A stretch of DNA of 64,000 nt from Bacteroidales bacterium (lineage in GTDB: Bacteria > Bacteroidota > Bacteroidia > Bacteroidales > VadinHA17): NCBI GenBank assembly GCA_022865305.1, contig JALHSP010000138.1, forward strand, positions 1 through 64,000, given 5' to 3'. A program made the position numbers and the translations under genes. Below the pieces are notes generated by a model, which worked only from the letters and a program-made list of their open reading frames with translations, searched no databases and was not told the origin of the DNA. Of this stretch, positions 52,439 through 60,483 are shown piece after piece; position 1 is the stretch's first letter, and each line of letters begins with the position of its first letter.

Positions 52439-53308
52439 TTATCGTTGGTTTAGGCTTCTAAAAACCCTCGGAATAAATTTGGGAACTGACTTTCTGTAAT
52501 CAGAATACCCGGGATATTTTTCACTGCTAATCCGTTCAGTCAGATTAGTGCTCCCTAAAAACAGAAGAACAAGCAGCACAGGGCCAATTAGGGTCCAGTT
52601 GATCCATTGACCGGAAGCTGCAACACCAAAAAAGTAAAAACTTATCCATATGCCCTGCTCGGATGCAAAATTCGGATGCCTTATATATCTCCATAATCCT
52701 TCAGTTAAAAACCCCCTTTTCAATGATTCCGTGAAGAGCTTTTCTTCCCTCTCGCCTTTCTTTTTTTCACGATGGAAATTGAACAGCTGGTTATCAGCAA
52801 TACTTTCAGTTATAATAAAAATCAACATCAGGATTGCAGCTAAAAGATCAATTATCGTCAAAGACTTATCAGGGTACTGAGAAGCAAGCAGCAGAGGAGA
52901 TGAGAATAAGAGTATCACTATGTTCTGGTAAATGGATATAAAGAGCAGATTAAATAATCCGAACCTTAATCTGCCCTTCAGTTTTGGGTGATCCCTCATT
53001 ATCTTCCATCGGTAATCTTCCTCTCCTTTCCATGGAATAATATTATATCCTCCCTTCCTGTAAAAATTATAGCTCAGACGTATTCCCCATAGTGTAACCA
53101 GAGAGGCCATAACAGCTAAGCGGGGCGAAGGGAAAGTTACAAGTGTTATCCAGCTGTAAGCTATCGGTATCAGGCTCCACAGCTTATCAACCTGGCTGTA
53201 ATTACGGGTAATCTCGCTAACCAGGAAACATACAATGGCCACAATACCCATGACTATAATCCAGGTGGAGACTAGATTTTGAAAATGAACTTCATTTCCG
53301 GAAATCAT
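52439..53308 (-). CDS. DUF1295 / steroid 5-alpha-reductase-like membrane protein
   Basis: 289 residues with about seven helices. The DUF1295 signature is present: DKLWSLIPIAYSWI, WGIRLSYNFYRKGGYN, EDYRWK, then LFTESLKRGFLTEGLWRYIRHPNFASEQGIWISFYFFG, the ICMT/5-alpha-reductase-like cofactor region, and SEKYPGYSDYRKSVPKFIP at the end. Substrate unknown; relatives reduce or methylate lipids. It is followed on the same strand by the Cys-rich protein gene, but with a 173-bp gap. Confidence 0.85.
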   Translation of the reverse strand: MISGNEVHFQNLVSTWIIVMGIVAIVCFLVSEITRNYSQVDKLWSLIPIAYSWITLVTFPSPRLAVMASLVTLWGIRLSYNFYRKGGYNIIPWKGEEDYRWKIMRDHPKLKGRLRFGLFNLLFISIYQNIVILLFSSPLLLASQYPDKSLTIIDLLAAILMLIFIITESIADNQLFNFHREKKKGEREEKLFTESLKRGFLTEGLWRYIRHPNFASEQGIWISFYFFGVAASGQWINWTLIGPVLLVLLFLGSTNLTERISSEKYPGYSDYRKSVPKFIPRVFRSLNQR

Positions 53309-53357
53309 AAATTGTAAAGCATTAGTAAATGATTATTGTGCTGTCAAAGGTTATATT

Positions 53358-54131
53358 TTATGGTTTTATCTTTTCAAATAAACCGACCAGTTTGGTTTTG
53401 TAAATCTCAGCAATCTGTGATTCATGTTCCCCGATAGGTTTTACAGGTATCAGGTCAATAACCTCTTCCGGTTTTAGCCCCGATTTGTACATCAGGTTTA
53501 ATGATGCAATTATAGTTTCGTTTATGGAATCCTTACTTTCCTTTTCAGACAAACCAATTTTTTGTCCTATTTCAGCCAGCTCTTTCCACTGAAACCAGAA
53601 ATAGGTGGGTAGCATCGCCGACATGATTGCATAACTCTCAAGTTTTTCTTCAGATACTTCGAAAGTATGACCCATATTTTTCAGTAATTCCAGTATCTCC
53701 TGCTTTTCTGCTTTGTCAAATCCTGCAGAAAATGTAACCGGATTATAACCTTCATTAATATAAGATGTAGCGTTGGGTATCAGTCGTGCAATGTTATTAA
53801 CCTGTCCAAGTTTTGATGAAAGCTTAGCAAGATTGATCTTTGGAGCCAGTGAAATAACTGTTGCCTCTGCTCTTACATCATTTTTTATAAGCTCCAGCGT
53901 ATCCATAACCATTGGGGGATGCAGTGCAATGAAAACTATATCCTGGCCGGCAGCATCTTTAGCTTCAACAGACATTACTTCAGGAAATTGTTTCTTAAGA
54001 TTTGCCAGAACTTCCGGATTAGTGTCAGCAACTACAACTTTTTCGAATCCGACATTCTTATTCTTAAAACCCTGCAGAAGGATCCTTGTAACTCTTCCGC
54101 CACCGATAAAACCTAATGATCTTGTTTTCAT
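53358..54131 (-). CDS. ProC-like NAD(P)-dependent reductase
   Basis: 257 residues from ATG 54131. LGFIGGGRVTRILLQGF is the Rossmann GxGxx(A/T) nucleotide motif, VVVADTNPEVLANL the second strand, and IVFIALHPPMVMDTL and RLIPNATSYINEGYNP match the pyrroline-5-carboxylate reductase / F420-dependent oxidoreductase superfamily. The C-terminal helical domain is present, but the conserved ProC substrate signature (AGxTVxG) is not evident, so proline synthesis is doubtful. It precedes no clear partner; a role linked to the arsR2-rhodanese operon is possible but unsupported. Confidence 0.75.
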   Translation of the reverse strand: MKTRSLGFIGGGRVTRILLQGFKNKNVGFEKVVVADTNPEVLANLKKQFPEVMSVEAKDAAGQDIVFIALHPPMVMDTLELIKNDVRAEATVISLAPKINLAKLSSKLGQVNNIARLIPNATSYINEGYNPVTFSAGFDKAEKQEILELLKNMGHTFEVSEEKLESYAIMSAMLPTYFWFQWKELAEIGQKIGLSEKESKDSINETIIASLNLMYKSGLKPEEVIDLIPVKPIGEHESQIAEIYKTKLVGLFEKIKP

Positions 54132-54232
54132 AATTTTTATGTTTTCATTCAAAATTTAATAATTTTCCAATCACTTTTTCTCCGTCTGATCCACTCTCCC
54201 ATTCTCCCCTTCATCATCCTACACCTTTGGAT

Positions 54233-54652
54233 TCACTCCCTTCTGCCTTCCCTGGGTTTAAGCTGACACATACACGACCCGGAAAGGCGTGAAGTAACAT
54301 CAGTAGTTACAGGTAAATTGTCCCTCTCCCAGTCAACAATTCCTCCTGCCATATTTGCAGCATTTTCATAACCATGAGTATTCATGAACAGGACACTTTC
54401 ACGGCTTCTTAATCCTACTGCATCAGCAAAAATTAAAGGTTGGTCAACCGGCAGGTCACGATAAGAATTTTCGAGCTCACTATAAGGAAGGTAAAGTACT
54501 TTATCAACATGAAACATTTTGAAGTTGTTCATGTAAGATTCCCTGACATCGACAATTATCGCCCCTTCCTTACATAATTCGAAGCTTTCTTTCGGAGTCA
54601 GATTTAAGACTCCTTGTGCAAAAAAACTTGTTTTAAACCACGTATTCTTCAC
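54233..54652 (-). CDS. Rhodanese-like protein lacking the catalytic Cys, with a CxC tail
   Basis: 139 residues. A rhodanese fold is visible: SFELCKEGAIIVDVRES, VLYLPYSELENSYRDLP, then PLIFADAVGLRSRESVLFMNTHGYENAANMAGGIVDWERDNLPV. The active-site loop, normally CxxGxRS, reads DAVGLRS, so the nucleophilic Cys is Asp and sulfurtransfer by this site is unlikely. The C-terminus carries SGSCMCQLKPR, a CxC pair after the domain. It starts (GTG 54652) 11 bp after the second arsR, so the two are one operon. It may sense or bind arsenicals, or present them to the regulator; this is inference. Confidence 0.8.
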   Translation of the reverse strand: MKNTWFKTSFFAQGVLNLTPKESFELCKEGAIIVDVRESYMNNFKMFHVDKVLYLPYSELENSYRDLPVDQPLIFADAVGLRSRESVLFMNTHGYENAANMAGGIVDWERDNLPVTTDVTSRLSGSCMCQLKPREGRRE

Positions 54653-54663
54653 TTTGCGAGAGG

Positions 54664-54996
54664 TTATTTGTTTTTATCGATTTGTGCAATTTTGATTTTA
54701 GTAAATTCCTTGAAGTACTTCCTGGCCTGCTTCCAGTTTTCTGTATTGATGCAATACTGGACCCTGGGAGGTTTAAAACTTCCCTGTATAAGCCCCGCAT
54801 CTTTAAGTTCATTCATATGTTGTGATACAGTTGAATCAGCAAGAGGCAGCTCTTTTGATATCTCATTAAAGCAACAGTTATCCAGTGAAGCCAGATGACG
54901 AAGTATTGCAATTCTTGCGGGATGGGCCAATGCTTTTGCATACCTTGCCAGCCTGATATCTTCCCTGGCATATTTCTCCTTTTTCGCAGATGCCAT
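54664..54996 (-). CDS. arsR: ArsR/SmtB-family regulator (second copy)
   Basis: 110 residues. Winged helix: [75 protein letters not shown]. The CC pair (LDNCCFNE), the QYCIN Cys and the [11 protein letters not shown] recognition helix align with the first ArsR, so it probably senses the same or a similar metalloid. It is divergent from nothing nearby and drives the rhodanese-like gene. An operator-like palindrome lies 84-103 bp upstream of its ATG. Confidence 0.9.
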   Translation of the reverse strand: MASAKKEKYAREDIRLARYAKALAHPARIAILRHLASLDNCCFNEISKELPLADSTVSQHMNELKDAGLIQGSFKPPRVQYCINTENWKQARKYFKEFTKIKIAQIDKNK

Positions 54997-55079
54997 TTGT
55001 CAAATAAATTATTTAAAACGAACAGATAAATTTAAACATAATATATCTTGGAGGAATCCATGTTTAAACTTAATCACGT

Positions 55080-55099
55080 ATTTCGTAAATATACGATCT
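55080..55099. promoter_or_regulatory. ArsR operator-like site 3 (upstream of the second arsR)
   Basis: On the minus strand AGATCGTATATTTACGAAAT: inverted repeat TCGTA-N4-TACGA. It matches site 1 at 17 of 20 positions (16 of 17 in the core), in register with the transcribed strand. TATATTTA is close to a -7 box, so promoter and operator may overlap as at site 1. Confidence 0.7.
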
Positions 55100-55150
55100 A
55101 TTTTTAAATAATACAAGATATTTTATAAGAAAAAACCTGAATTTACCTGT

Positions 55151-55855
55151 TCAGGACCGGACTAAACATCCAGATAGCTTTTCGAGGTATGTTTCTATGT
55201 AACGCTGTTTTTCTTTTGATTTGTACTGCATTATGAACCGGGGGTGCTCAATGGGCACAATCCTTCCAAAAAAATGATTTTCGCTGTTAAGCTTTGAAAG
55301 GAATCTGAAGTTCTTACCGGTTCCAAGACATAAACAGGTATCCCGGTAAATGCCAAATTCAAGCTGCTTCTTCAGCGATTCAACAATGAAATCGTATATT
55401 ACATCAATCAGTTTTTTACTGTCGTAATAATTGTAATTAATTTCTTTTCTGTTTTTACCGGCCGATGTAAAACCCAAAGGACTTACTGAACTGATAAAAA
55501 AATCATTATAAAATTTTTCAGGACCACCGTACCTGTCGATCATCTCATAAATAAAGACTGAAGATGTTTCATAACTTTTAAGCCCGGGGATAGATATCCC
55601 GCATTTTTCTTTCAGTCTTATTGTATCGGTAAATGGAATTCCGGTTATTCCAGCACCAAACCTGCCAGGATTTATACCCAAGATTATATGTCTTGACCTT
55701 TTATCGTTATAAAACCGCTTATAGAATTGCGATATTGCAGATATAACATCAGGGTCATTCCTGAACGGATTCATAATGGATATCCTTTCTGGCAAAGATC
55801 TTTTAAGATCCAATTCCTTGCAGAAGGATATCATCTTTTCAGCAAATGTTTCCAC
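55151..55855 (-). CDS. SMUG2-type uracil-DNA glycosylase family protein
   Basis: 234 residues. The superfamily core is recognisable: SRHIILGINPGRFGAGITGIPFTD (motif 1 region with GINPG), a DFFISSVSPLGFT strand, then FRFLSKLNSENHFFGRIVPIEHPRFIMQY (motif 2 with HPRF). The length and C-terminal motif fit the SMUG2 branch. It should excise uracil or a related damaged base from DNA. Monocistronic; a strong hairpin precedes it on the transcribed strand. Confidence 0.85.
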   Translation of the reverse strand: METFAEKMISFCKELDLKRSLPERISIMNPFRNDPDVISAISQFYKRFYNDKRSRHIILGINPGRFGAGITGIPFTDTIRLKEKCGISIPGLKSYETSSVFIYEMIDRYGGPEKFYNDFFISSVSPLGFTSAGKNRKEINYNYYDSKKLIDVIYDFIVESLKKQLEFGIYRDTCLCLGTGKNFRFLSKLNSENHFFGRIVPIEHPRFIMQYKSKEKQRYIETYLEKLSGCLVRS

Positions 55856-55877
55856 TGACAGTAAATAATTGAAAAGA

Positions 55878-55908
55878 AATCCCCGGGATTTTTATAATCC
55901 CGGGGATT
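55878..55908. terminator. Terminator after the rubrerythrin gene
   Basis: AATCCCCGGGAT (55878-55889) pairs perfectly with ATCCCGGGGATT (55897-55908) around TTTTATA. Minus-strand sequence after the stem is TTTCTTTTC. It lies 11 bp beyond the rubrerythrin stop codon and before the SMUG2 gene start. Confidence 0.85.
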
Positions 55909-55919
55909 CAAAACGGCAA

Positions 55920-56543
55920 TCAGAAAACTATAAATTTATCTTTGGGTGTCATGCAGAAATCACATGTATTTGCCACAGTCGTTACATCATAAGTATTTCC
56001 GCAAACAGGACAAACAAACCATTGAGCAGGAAGAGACTTTTCACCTCCCGAATTTAATGCATCAAGGGCAGTTTTATAAAAAACTTTATGCTTCTTTTCA
56101 GTATCCAGAGCCCATGTAAACGATTTAACAGCATCAGAACATTTCTCTGCTTCTGCAGTAGAAATAAAGCCCGGATACATTGTATCAATTTCGCCTGATT
56201 CACCTTTACCAGCGTCAGCAATATTCTCAGCTGTAGTAAGAACTTCAAATGTCCCTATCTGAGGCCCGGCAATTTTTTCGCCAAGTTTTTCCATGACTTT
56301 CCTGTGATTTTCTGCATGAATTGCTTCTGCCTTTGAGGTAGCCATAAACATTACGGCTACAGTATCAAACCCTTCTGCTTTTGCTTTTTCAGCAAATGCT
56401 GCATATTTTGCACTTGCAGTTGATTCTCCGTTATAAGCATACTTCAGGTTTTCAATGGTTTTAACCGGTTTCTGGGCACAACCATAAACTAAACCTATGG
56501 TTACCATAATTAAAATCAGTTTAATTGTTGTCTTCATCGTCAT
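55920..56543 (-). CDS. Exported lipoprotein rubrerythrin
   Basis: 207 residues. The N-terminus is a signal peptide ending GLVYGCAQK, a probable lipobox, which is unusual because rubrerythrins are normally cytoplasmic. The ferritin-like di-iron domain follows: NLKYAYNGESTASAKYAAFAEKA, TSKAEAIHAENHRKVMEKLG, then the second pair of helices (STAEAEKCSDAVKSFTWALDTEKKHKVFYKTAL). A C-terminal rubredoxin-like domain has CPVCGNTY and CDFCMTPKDKF. It should reduce peroxide with electrons from a rubredoxin-type donor, here outside the cytoplasm. Followed by a strong terminator. Confidence 0.85.
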   Translation of the reverse strand: MTMKTTIKLILIMVTIGLVYGCAQKPVKTIENLKYAYNGESTASAKYAAFAEKAKAEGFDTVAVMFMATSKAEAIHAENHRKVMEKLGEKIAGPQIGTFEVLTTAENIADAGKGESGEIDTMYPGFISTAEAEKCSDAVKSFTWALDTEKKHKVFYKTALDALNSGGEKSLPAQWFVCPVCGNTYDVTTVANTCDFCMTPKDKFIVF

Positions 56544-56599
56544 TTATCAGGTTAGTTATTAAAAGTACCTATTTAAGTTATATTAAATTAAGTAGAAAA

Positions 56600-57031
56600 T
56601 CAGATAGGCATTAAATATTTATAGACCATTGTCCCTCCCATGAATCCGGTATATGATACTGCACCAAAGGCCAACAGGTAGAGTATGAAAACAATCCATT
56701 TAAGACTGGTATCTTCCTTTTTTCTGATAACAAGATAAATTCTAATTGTAGCACCGATAATCATAAGAATCATTGTAATAAGAGCACCGGTTTCATGTCT
56801 TTCAAATATGTTTACAACTTCTCCCTGGGCAGGTGCATTGGTAAAAAGTTGTCCCGTTACCCAAGCTGCAATTGCAGCCAGAGTACCAAGTACCATTAAG
56901 TAAAACCCGGTCTTTGAAAGACACTTTTCACTTCTGAAAAAAAGAAAAACTACATCAGCTAAAAAGCCGACCATTATTAGTGCAATTGGAAAATGCACTA
57001 TCATCGGATGGAAATCAGTAGTATCAAACAT
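56600..57031 (-). CDS. DUF2231 membrane protein
   Basis: 143 residues with four transmembrane helices. TTDFHPMIVHFPIALIMVGFLADVVFLF is the DUF2231 signature (HPMIVHFPIAL), followed by FYLMVLGTLAAIAAWVTGQLF, RHETGALITMILMIIGA and YLLAFGAVSYTGFMGGTMVYKY. The paired His residues (HP and VHF, RHE) suggest haem or metal binding; family members are often linked to haem proteins. Its gene is 56 bp upstream of the rubrerythrin gene on the same strand, so a shared role in electron transfer is possible. Confidence 0.85.
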   Translation of the reverse strand: MFDTTDFHPMIVHFPIALIMVGFLADVVFLFFRSEKCLSKTGFYLMVLGTLAAIAAWVTGQLFTNAPAQGEVVNIFERHETGALITMILMIIGATIRIYLVIRKKEDTSLKWIVFILYLLAFGAVSYTGFMGGTMVYKYLMPI

Positions 57032-57098
57032 AATTTATTAATTATCAAGAATTGTAAAATAATTTTTGAACAATTTTCTTAATCTTTGTCATGCTTAA

Positions 57099-57106
57099 CA
57101 AAAATA
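57099..57106 (-). promoter_or_regulatory. Putative -7 box for the DUF2231 gene
   Basis: Minus-strand TATTTTTG fits TAnnTTTG, 68-75 bp upstream of ATG 57031. Confidence 0.35.
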
Positions 57107-57230
57107 ATTCTTTTTTTAAATTGCTTATGGTATTAAAAAGAGATATTTAAATATAAAGTACTGTGAATCTTTATTATTCTTTTAAAAATTTCGTTTTTGT
57201 AGCCGATTAGCAAAACAATATTAAAATTTT

Positions 57231-57238
57231 TAACTTTG
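57231..57238 (+). promoter_or_regulatory. Putative -7 box for the dCMP deaminase gene
   Basis: TAACTTTG fits TAnnTTTG, 41-48 bp upstream of GTG 57279. A TTTTTG lies at 57194-57199, but 31 bp away, too far for a standard -33 element. Confidence 0.4.
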
Positions 57239-57278
57239 GGCGCTTCAAAATCTTTTTGCATAAGAAAGTATAGGAAAA

Positions 57279-57743
57279 GTGACAGAGATACTGAAACCAT
57301 ACGGAGATAAACAGAAGGCCTTCGACAAAAGGTATCTTGAAATGGCACTTATCTGGGCTCAGAATTCTTATTGCATAAGGCGCAAGGTCGGGGCTCTTAT
57401 TGTTAAAGGGAAGATGATAATTTCTGATGGCTATAATGGCACTCCGGCAGGATTTGAGAATGTATGCGAAGATGAAAACGATGTTACTAAATCTTATGTT
57501 CTTCATGCAGAAGCCAATGCGATCACAAAAGTAGCCAAGTCAAATAATTCAAGTGAGGATTCGACACTGTATGTGACAACATCACCATGCATGGAATGTG
57601 CAAAACTCATAATCCAGTCAGGTATTAAAAGAGTTGTTTACTGTAACAGGTACCGGATCACTGACGGTCTGGATTTGCTGAAACGCGCCGGAATTGAGTT
57701 AGTATTTATTGATACTGAAAAAGATATTTATGAGTTACAATAA
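57279..57743 (+). CDS. dCMP / deoxycytidylate deaminase
   Basis: 154 residues. Zinc ligands and catalytic base are intact: HAEANA (His76, Glu78) and PCMECAK (Cys104, Cys107). Sequence VGALIVKGKMIISDGYNGTPAGFENVCED is typical of ComEB/dCMP deaminases, which make dUMP for thymidylate synthesis. Start is GTG 57279 with AGGA 4 nt before it; the only internal ATG would remove the first strand. Its end overlaps the S41 protease gene by 14 nt, so the two are cotranscribed. Confidence 0.9.
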   Translation: MTEILKPYGDKQKAFDKRYLEMALIWAQNSYCIRRKVGALIVKGKMIISDGYNGTPAGFENVCEDENDVTKSYVLHAEANAITKVAKSNNSSEDSTLYVTTSPCMECAKLIIQSGIKRVVYCNRYRITDGLDLLKRAGIELVFIDTEKDIYELQ

Positions 57744-59340
57744 TCCGAAAAGGAGTATTTTCCTTCCTTTAATGCTGGCGTTATCACTAATCTTTGGTAT
57801 CCTGATAGGTATATTTCTTCCCAGGCAAAATCTTATGCCACAACATTCCAGTATAAGATCAAGAAATGACAAAATAAACAGCATCCTGAATATAATTGAA
57901 TCGAGTTATGTAGATTCAGTAAACCGTAACGATCTGGTAGAAACGGCTGTTCCGGCTATCCTGAAAAAGCTTGATCCGCATTCTGTATATATACCGGCTA
58001 AAGACCTCGTAAGGGCAAACGAACCTCTTCAGGGGAATTTTGAGGGTATCGGTATATCATTTACCACTCTATCAGATACCATCCTGGTTATTAGTACAAT
58101 ATCGGGTGGCCCTTCAGAAAAGCTTGGCCTTGAGGCGGGAGATAAGATAATTTATGTTAATGATTCACTCGTGGCCGGAAAACATATCAGCGACGAAGAC
58201 GTGATGAGAATGCTTAAGGGACCCAGGGGAACAGTTGTCAGGATCAAGATCCTGCGGAAGGGGCACAGTGACCTTCTGGCATTTGACATAACACGTGATA
58301 AAATACCACTTCCCAGTGTGGATAATTATATGGTGAATAATAATATAGGATACATCCGGATTAATAATTTTGCTGTTACCACGTTTGACGAATTCATGGA
58401 AAACCTCAGGGAACTTAAAGCTCAGGGCATGACAAAACTGATTTTGGACCTGCGGGGCAACTCGGGAGGGGTAATGGATCCGGCAATACAAATTGCAAAC
58501 CAGTTCCTTAAGGAAGGGCAGTTGATAGTCTATACAAAAGGACGGACTCAGCCGCGTCATGAAGCAAAGGCAACCGGTAAAGGTGAGTTTGAAACGGGTG
58601 ATCTTGTCATACTGATTGATGAATGGAGTGCCTCAGCCAGCGAGATCCTTGCCGGCGCTGTCCAGGATAACGACCGGGGAACAATTATCGGAAGAAGATC
58701 GTTCGGAAAAGGGCTGGTACAGGAACCTATCCAGTTTGCTGATGGCTCAGGAATGAGACTCACCATCGCACGTTATTACACTCCGACAGGAAGATCAATT
58801 CAAAAACCATATAAAAATGGTTTTGAAGAATATTACGATGATCTGAATGCAAGGTACGACAGGGGCGAATTTGAAATATCAGACAGCATTCATTTTTCCG
58901 ATTCCCTGAAGTTTACAACACCCGGAGGCAGAACTGTATATGGTGGTGGCGGAATAATGCCGGATAAATTTGTACCCGTCGATACATCAGGCATATCTCG
59001 CTATTTCCTGGAAGTAAGGCCTTTAATCTACCAGTTTGCTTTGAAATATACTGAAAAACACAGGGAAGCTCTCAAAAGATTCACCGAAGCAGGAGAGCTC
59101 GAAAAGTACCTTGATAAACAGAATCTCCTGGATCAGTTCACTGAATATGCCTTTATGAACGGCGCACAGGGAGCCGGAGTGAAAGCCGATCCCGAGGGAT
59201 TGAGGATTTCCGGTAGAATTATCCACATACAGATTAAATCTTATATTGCCAGGAATATACTTGATAATAAAGGCTTCTATCCGATCTGGGAACAGATAGA
59301 TACAACGCTGAAATACGCGATCGAGTATCTGAAGAAATAG
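57730..59340 (+). CDS. S41 family carboxyl-terminal processing protease
   Basis: 536 residues from ATG 57730. A membrane anchor (FLPLMLALSLIFGILIGIFLP) is followed by a PDZ domain (~95-175, GNFEGIGISF, GGPSEKLGLEAGDKIIYVND) and the S41 domain with LILDLRGNSGG, catalytic Ser302 in EWSASASEI and Lys327 in RSFGKGLVQ. The C-terminal ~150 residues carry a further helical region. It is a periplasmic Ctp-type protease, likely acting on envelope proteins. Its start lies inside the dCMP deaminase gene. Confidence 0.92.
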   Translation: MSYNNPKRSIFLPLMLALSLIFGILIGIFLPRQNLMPQHSSIRSRNDKINSILNIIESSYVDSVNRNDLVETAVPAILKKLDPHSVYIPAKDLVRANEPLQGNFEGIGISFTTLSDTILVISTISGGPSEKLGLEAGDKIIYVNDSLVAGKHISDEDVMRMLKGPRGTVVRIKILRKGHSDLLAFDITRDKIPLPSVDNYMVNNNIGYIRINNFAVTTFDEFMENLRELKAQGMTKLILDLRGNSGGVMDPAIQIANQFLKEGQLIVYTKGRTQPRHEAKATGKGEFETGDLVILIDEWSASASEILAGAVQDNDRGTIIGRRSFGKGLVQEPIQFADGSGMRLTIARYYTPTGRSIQKPYKNGFEEYYDDLNARYDRGEFEISDSIHFSDSLKFTTPGGRTVYGGGGIMPDKFVPVDTSGISRYFLEVRPLIYQFALKYTEKHREALKRFTEAGELEKYLDKQNLLDQFTEYAFMNGAQGAGVKADPEGLRISGRIIHIQIKSYIARNILDNKGFYPIWEQIDTTLKYAIEYLKK

Positions 59341-59358
59341 ATCTGAACAAACTCATAT

Positions 59359-59466
59359 ACTCACCCCCTTGTATTCCCCCTCTCTACTTTGAGGGGGAAT
59401 TGCTTAATACGCAATGTTATATCTCCCCCTCTTTGCGAAGCAGAGAGGGGGTCGGGGGGTGAGTAC
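59359..59466. repeat. C/G-run palindromic repeat, copy B, cloverleaf-like
   Basis: Outer arms ACTCACCCCC and GGGGGGTGAGT enclose three hairpins: ATTCCCCCTC/GAGGGGGAAT, ATTGC/GCAAT around TTAATAC, and CCCCCTC with GAGAGGGGG closed by TGC/GCA. It begins 18 bp after the S41 protease stop. The shared CCCCCT and GGGGGGTGA parts relate it to copies A and C. Confidence 0.75.
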
Positions 59467-59550
59467 GTGATACATGCAGGAGGTATATACCGACAGTAAT
59501 TGGAAGGGAAATAAGTACAAATAAATCTATCAGATGTAAAGATCTTTTGA

Positions 59551-60348
59551 CTAACCTATTTTCTTAATAAATTCAGTTAAAACTTTGAGAGAAAGTTCTT
59601 CTTCTTCGATAAATCCCAAATGACCGGAATTTTCAAGTATCACCACTTTTGCATTCAGGGGTAATCTGACTTTCGCCTGAACCTGCTCACAATCTATATA
59701 ATTATCCTTCGCACCAAGTATCCACAGGCAGGGAACTTTGCCCTCTTCCATCAGAGATAATCTGGATGGCCTTGACATCATACCCCGAAGAACGGCAATT
59801 ATACCTTCTCCTGAAATTTTTGAAGCTATTTTTCTGGAATGATAAAGTGCGTCCATAAATTTTTCAAGATTATCAGCGGCAAACATTTTTACAATATTAT
59901 CCGGATAAATCAGATCTTTCTCCCCTGCCTTTACAAGTTTAATCTCCCGTTCTCTTTTATCAAGAACCTCAGGGGAATCAGCAAAAGGATGGGAATGGAA
60001 CAGGCAGTATCCTGAAAGTGCATCCGGGTAAAGTTCAAGAAATGCCAGCGATACATACCCACCAAGTGAATGACCGGCAATAAATGCTTTTTCAACATTA
60101 AAATATTTGAGAAGATCTTTAACAACAGTCGCCATAAATTCCATAGTATGAGATTCTCCATATATATCAGAATGTCCATGCCCTGGCAGATCAACCGATA
60201 TCATCCTGAATCCGCCACTAAGTTTTTGAACAAAACTGTTCCACACTTCAGATGATTCAAGGTAACCATGAAGAAGAACTATCACTTCACCCATACCCAT
60301 ATCTGTATAATGTATCTTACCGTTCCTGTAATCAAAATATTTCTTCAT
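59551..60348 (-). CDS. Alpha/beta hydrolase
   Basis: 265 residues. IVLLHGYLESSEVWNSF holds the oxyanion-hole HG motif, ISVDLPGHGHSD a conserved loop, AGHSLGGYVSL the nucleophile elbow with Ser94, and LWILGAKDNYIDCEQVQ and ENSGHLGFIEE provide the acid and His of the triad. No leader is visible, so it is cytoplasmic. The substrate (ester, lactone or lipid) cannot be told. It converges on the S41 gene across the cloverleaf-like repeat. Confidence 0.9.
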   Translation of the reverse strand: MKKYFDYRNGKIHYTDMGMGEVIVLLHGYLESSEVWNSFVQKLSGGFRMISVDLPGHGHSDIYGESHTMEFMATVVKDLLKYFNVEKAFIAGHSLGGYVSLAFLELYPDALSGYCLFHSHPFADSPEVLDKREREIKLVKAGEKDLIYPDNIVKMFAADNLEKFMDALYHSRKIASKISGEGIIAVLRGMMSRPSRLSLMEEGKVPCLWILGAKDNYIDCEQVQAKVRLPLNAKVVILENSGHLGFIEEEELSLKVLTEFIKKIG

Positions 60349-60483
60349 CAGATTTTGTTTCTTGCTAAATTAATCGGATTTGATATTGAATGATGCTTGT
60401 TTATTGTTATTATTAATAATTAATTCTAATTTTAGAAAAACCATACCAATGAATGGAATTAACCTGTAAATATTTCATATCCA

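Noticed and set aside
59359-59466. tRNA-like cloverleaf
   Set aside because: Arm lengths, the long G/C runs and the lack of T-loop and anticodon-loop features do not fit tRNA; it matches the C/G-run repeat family.
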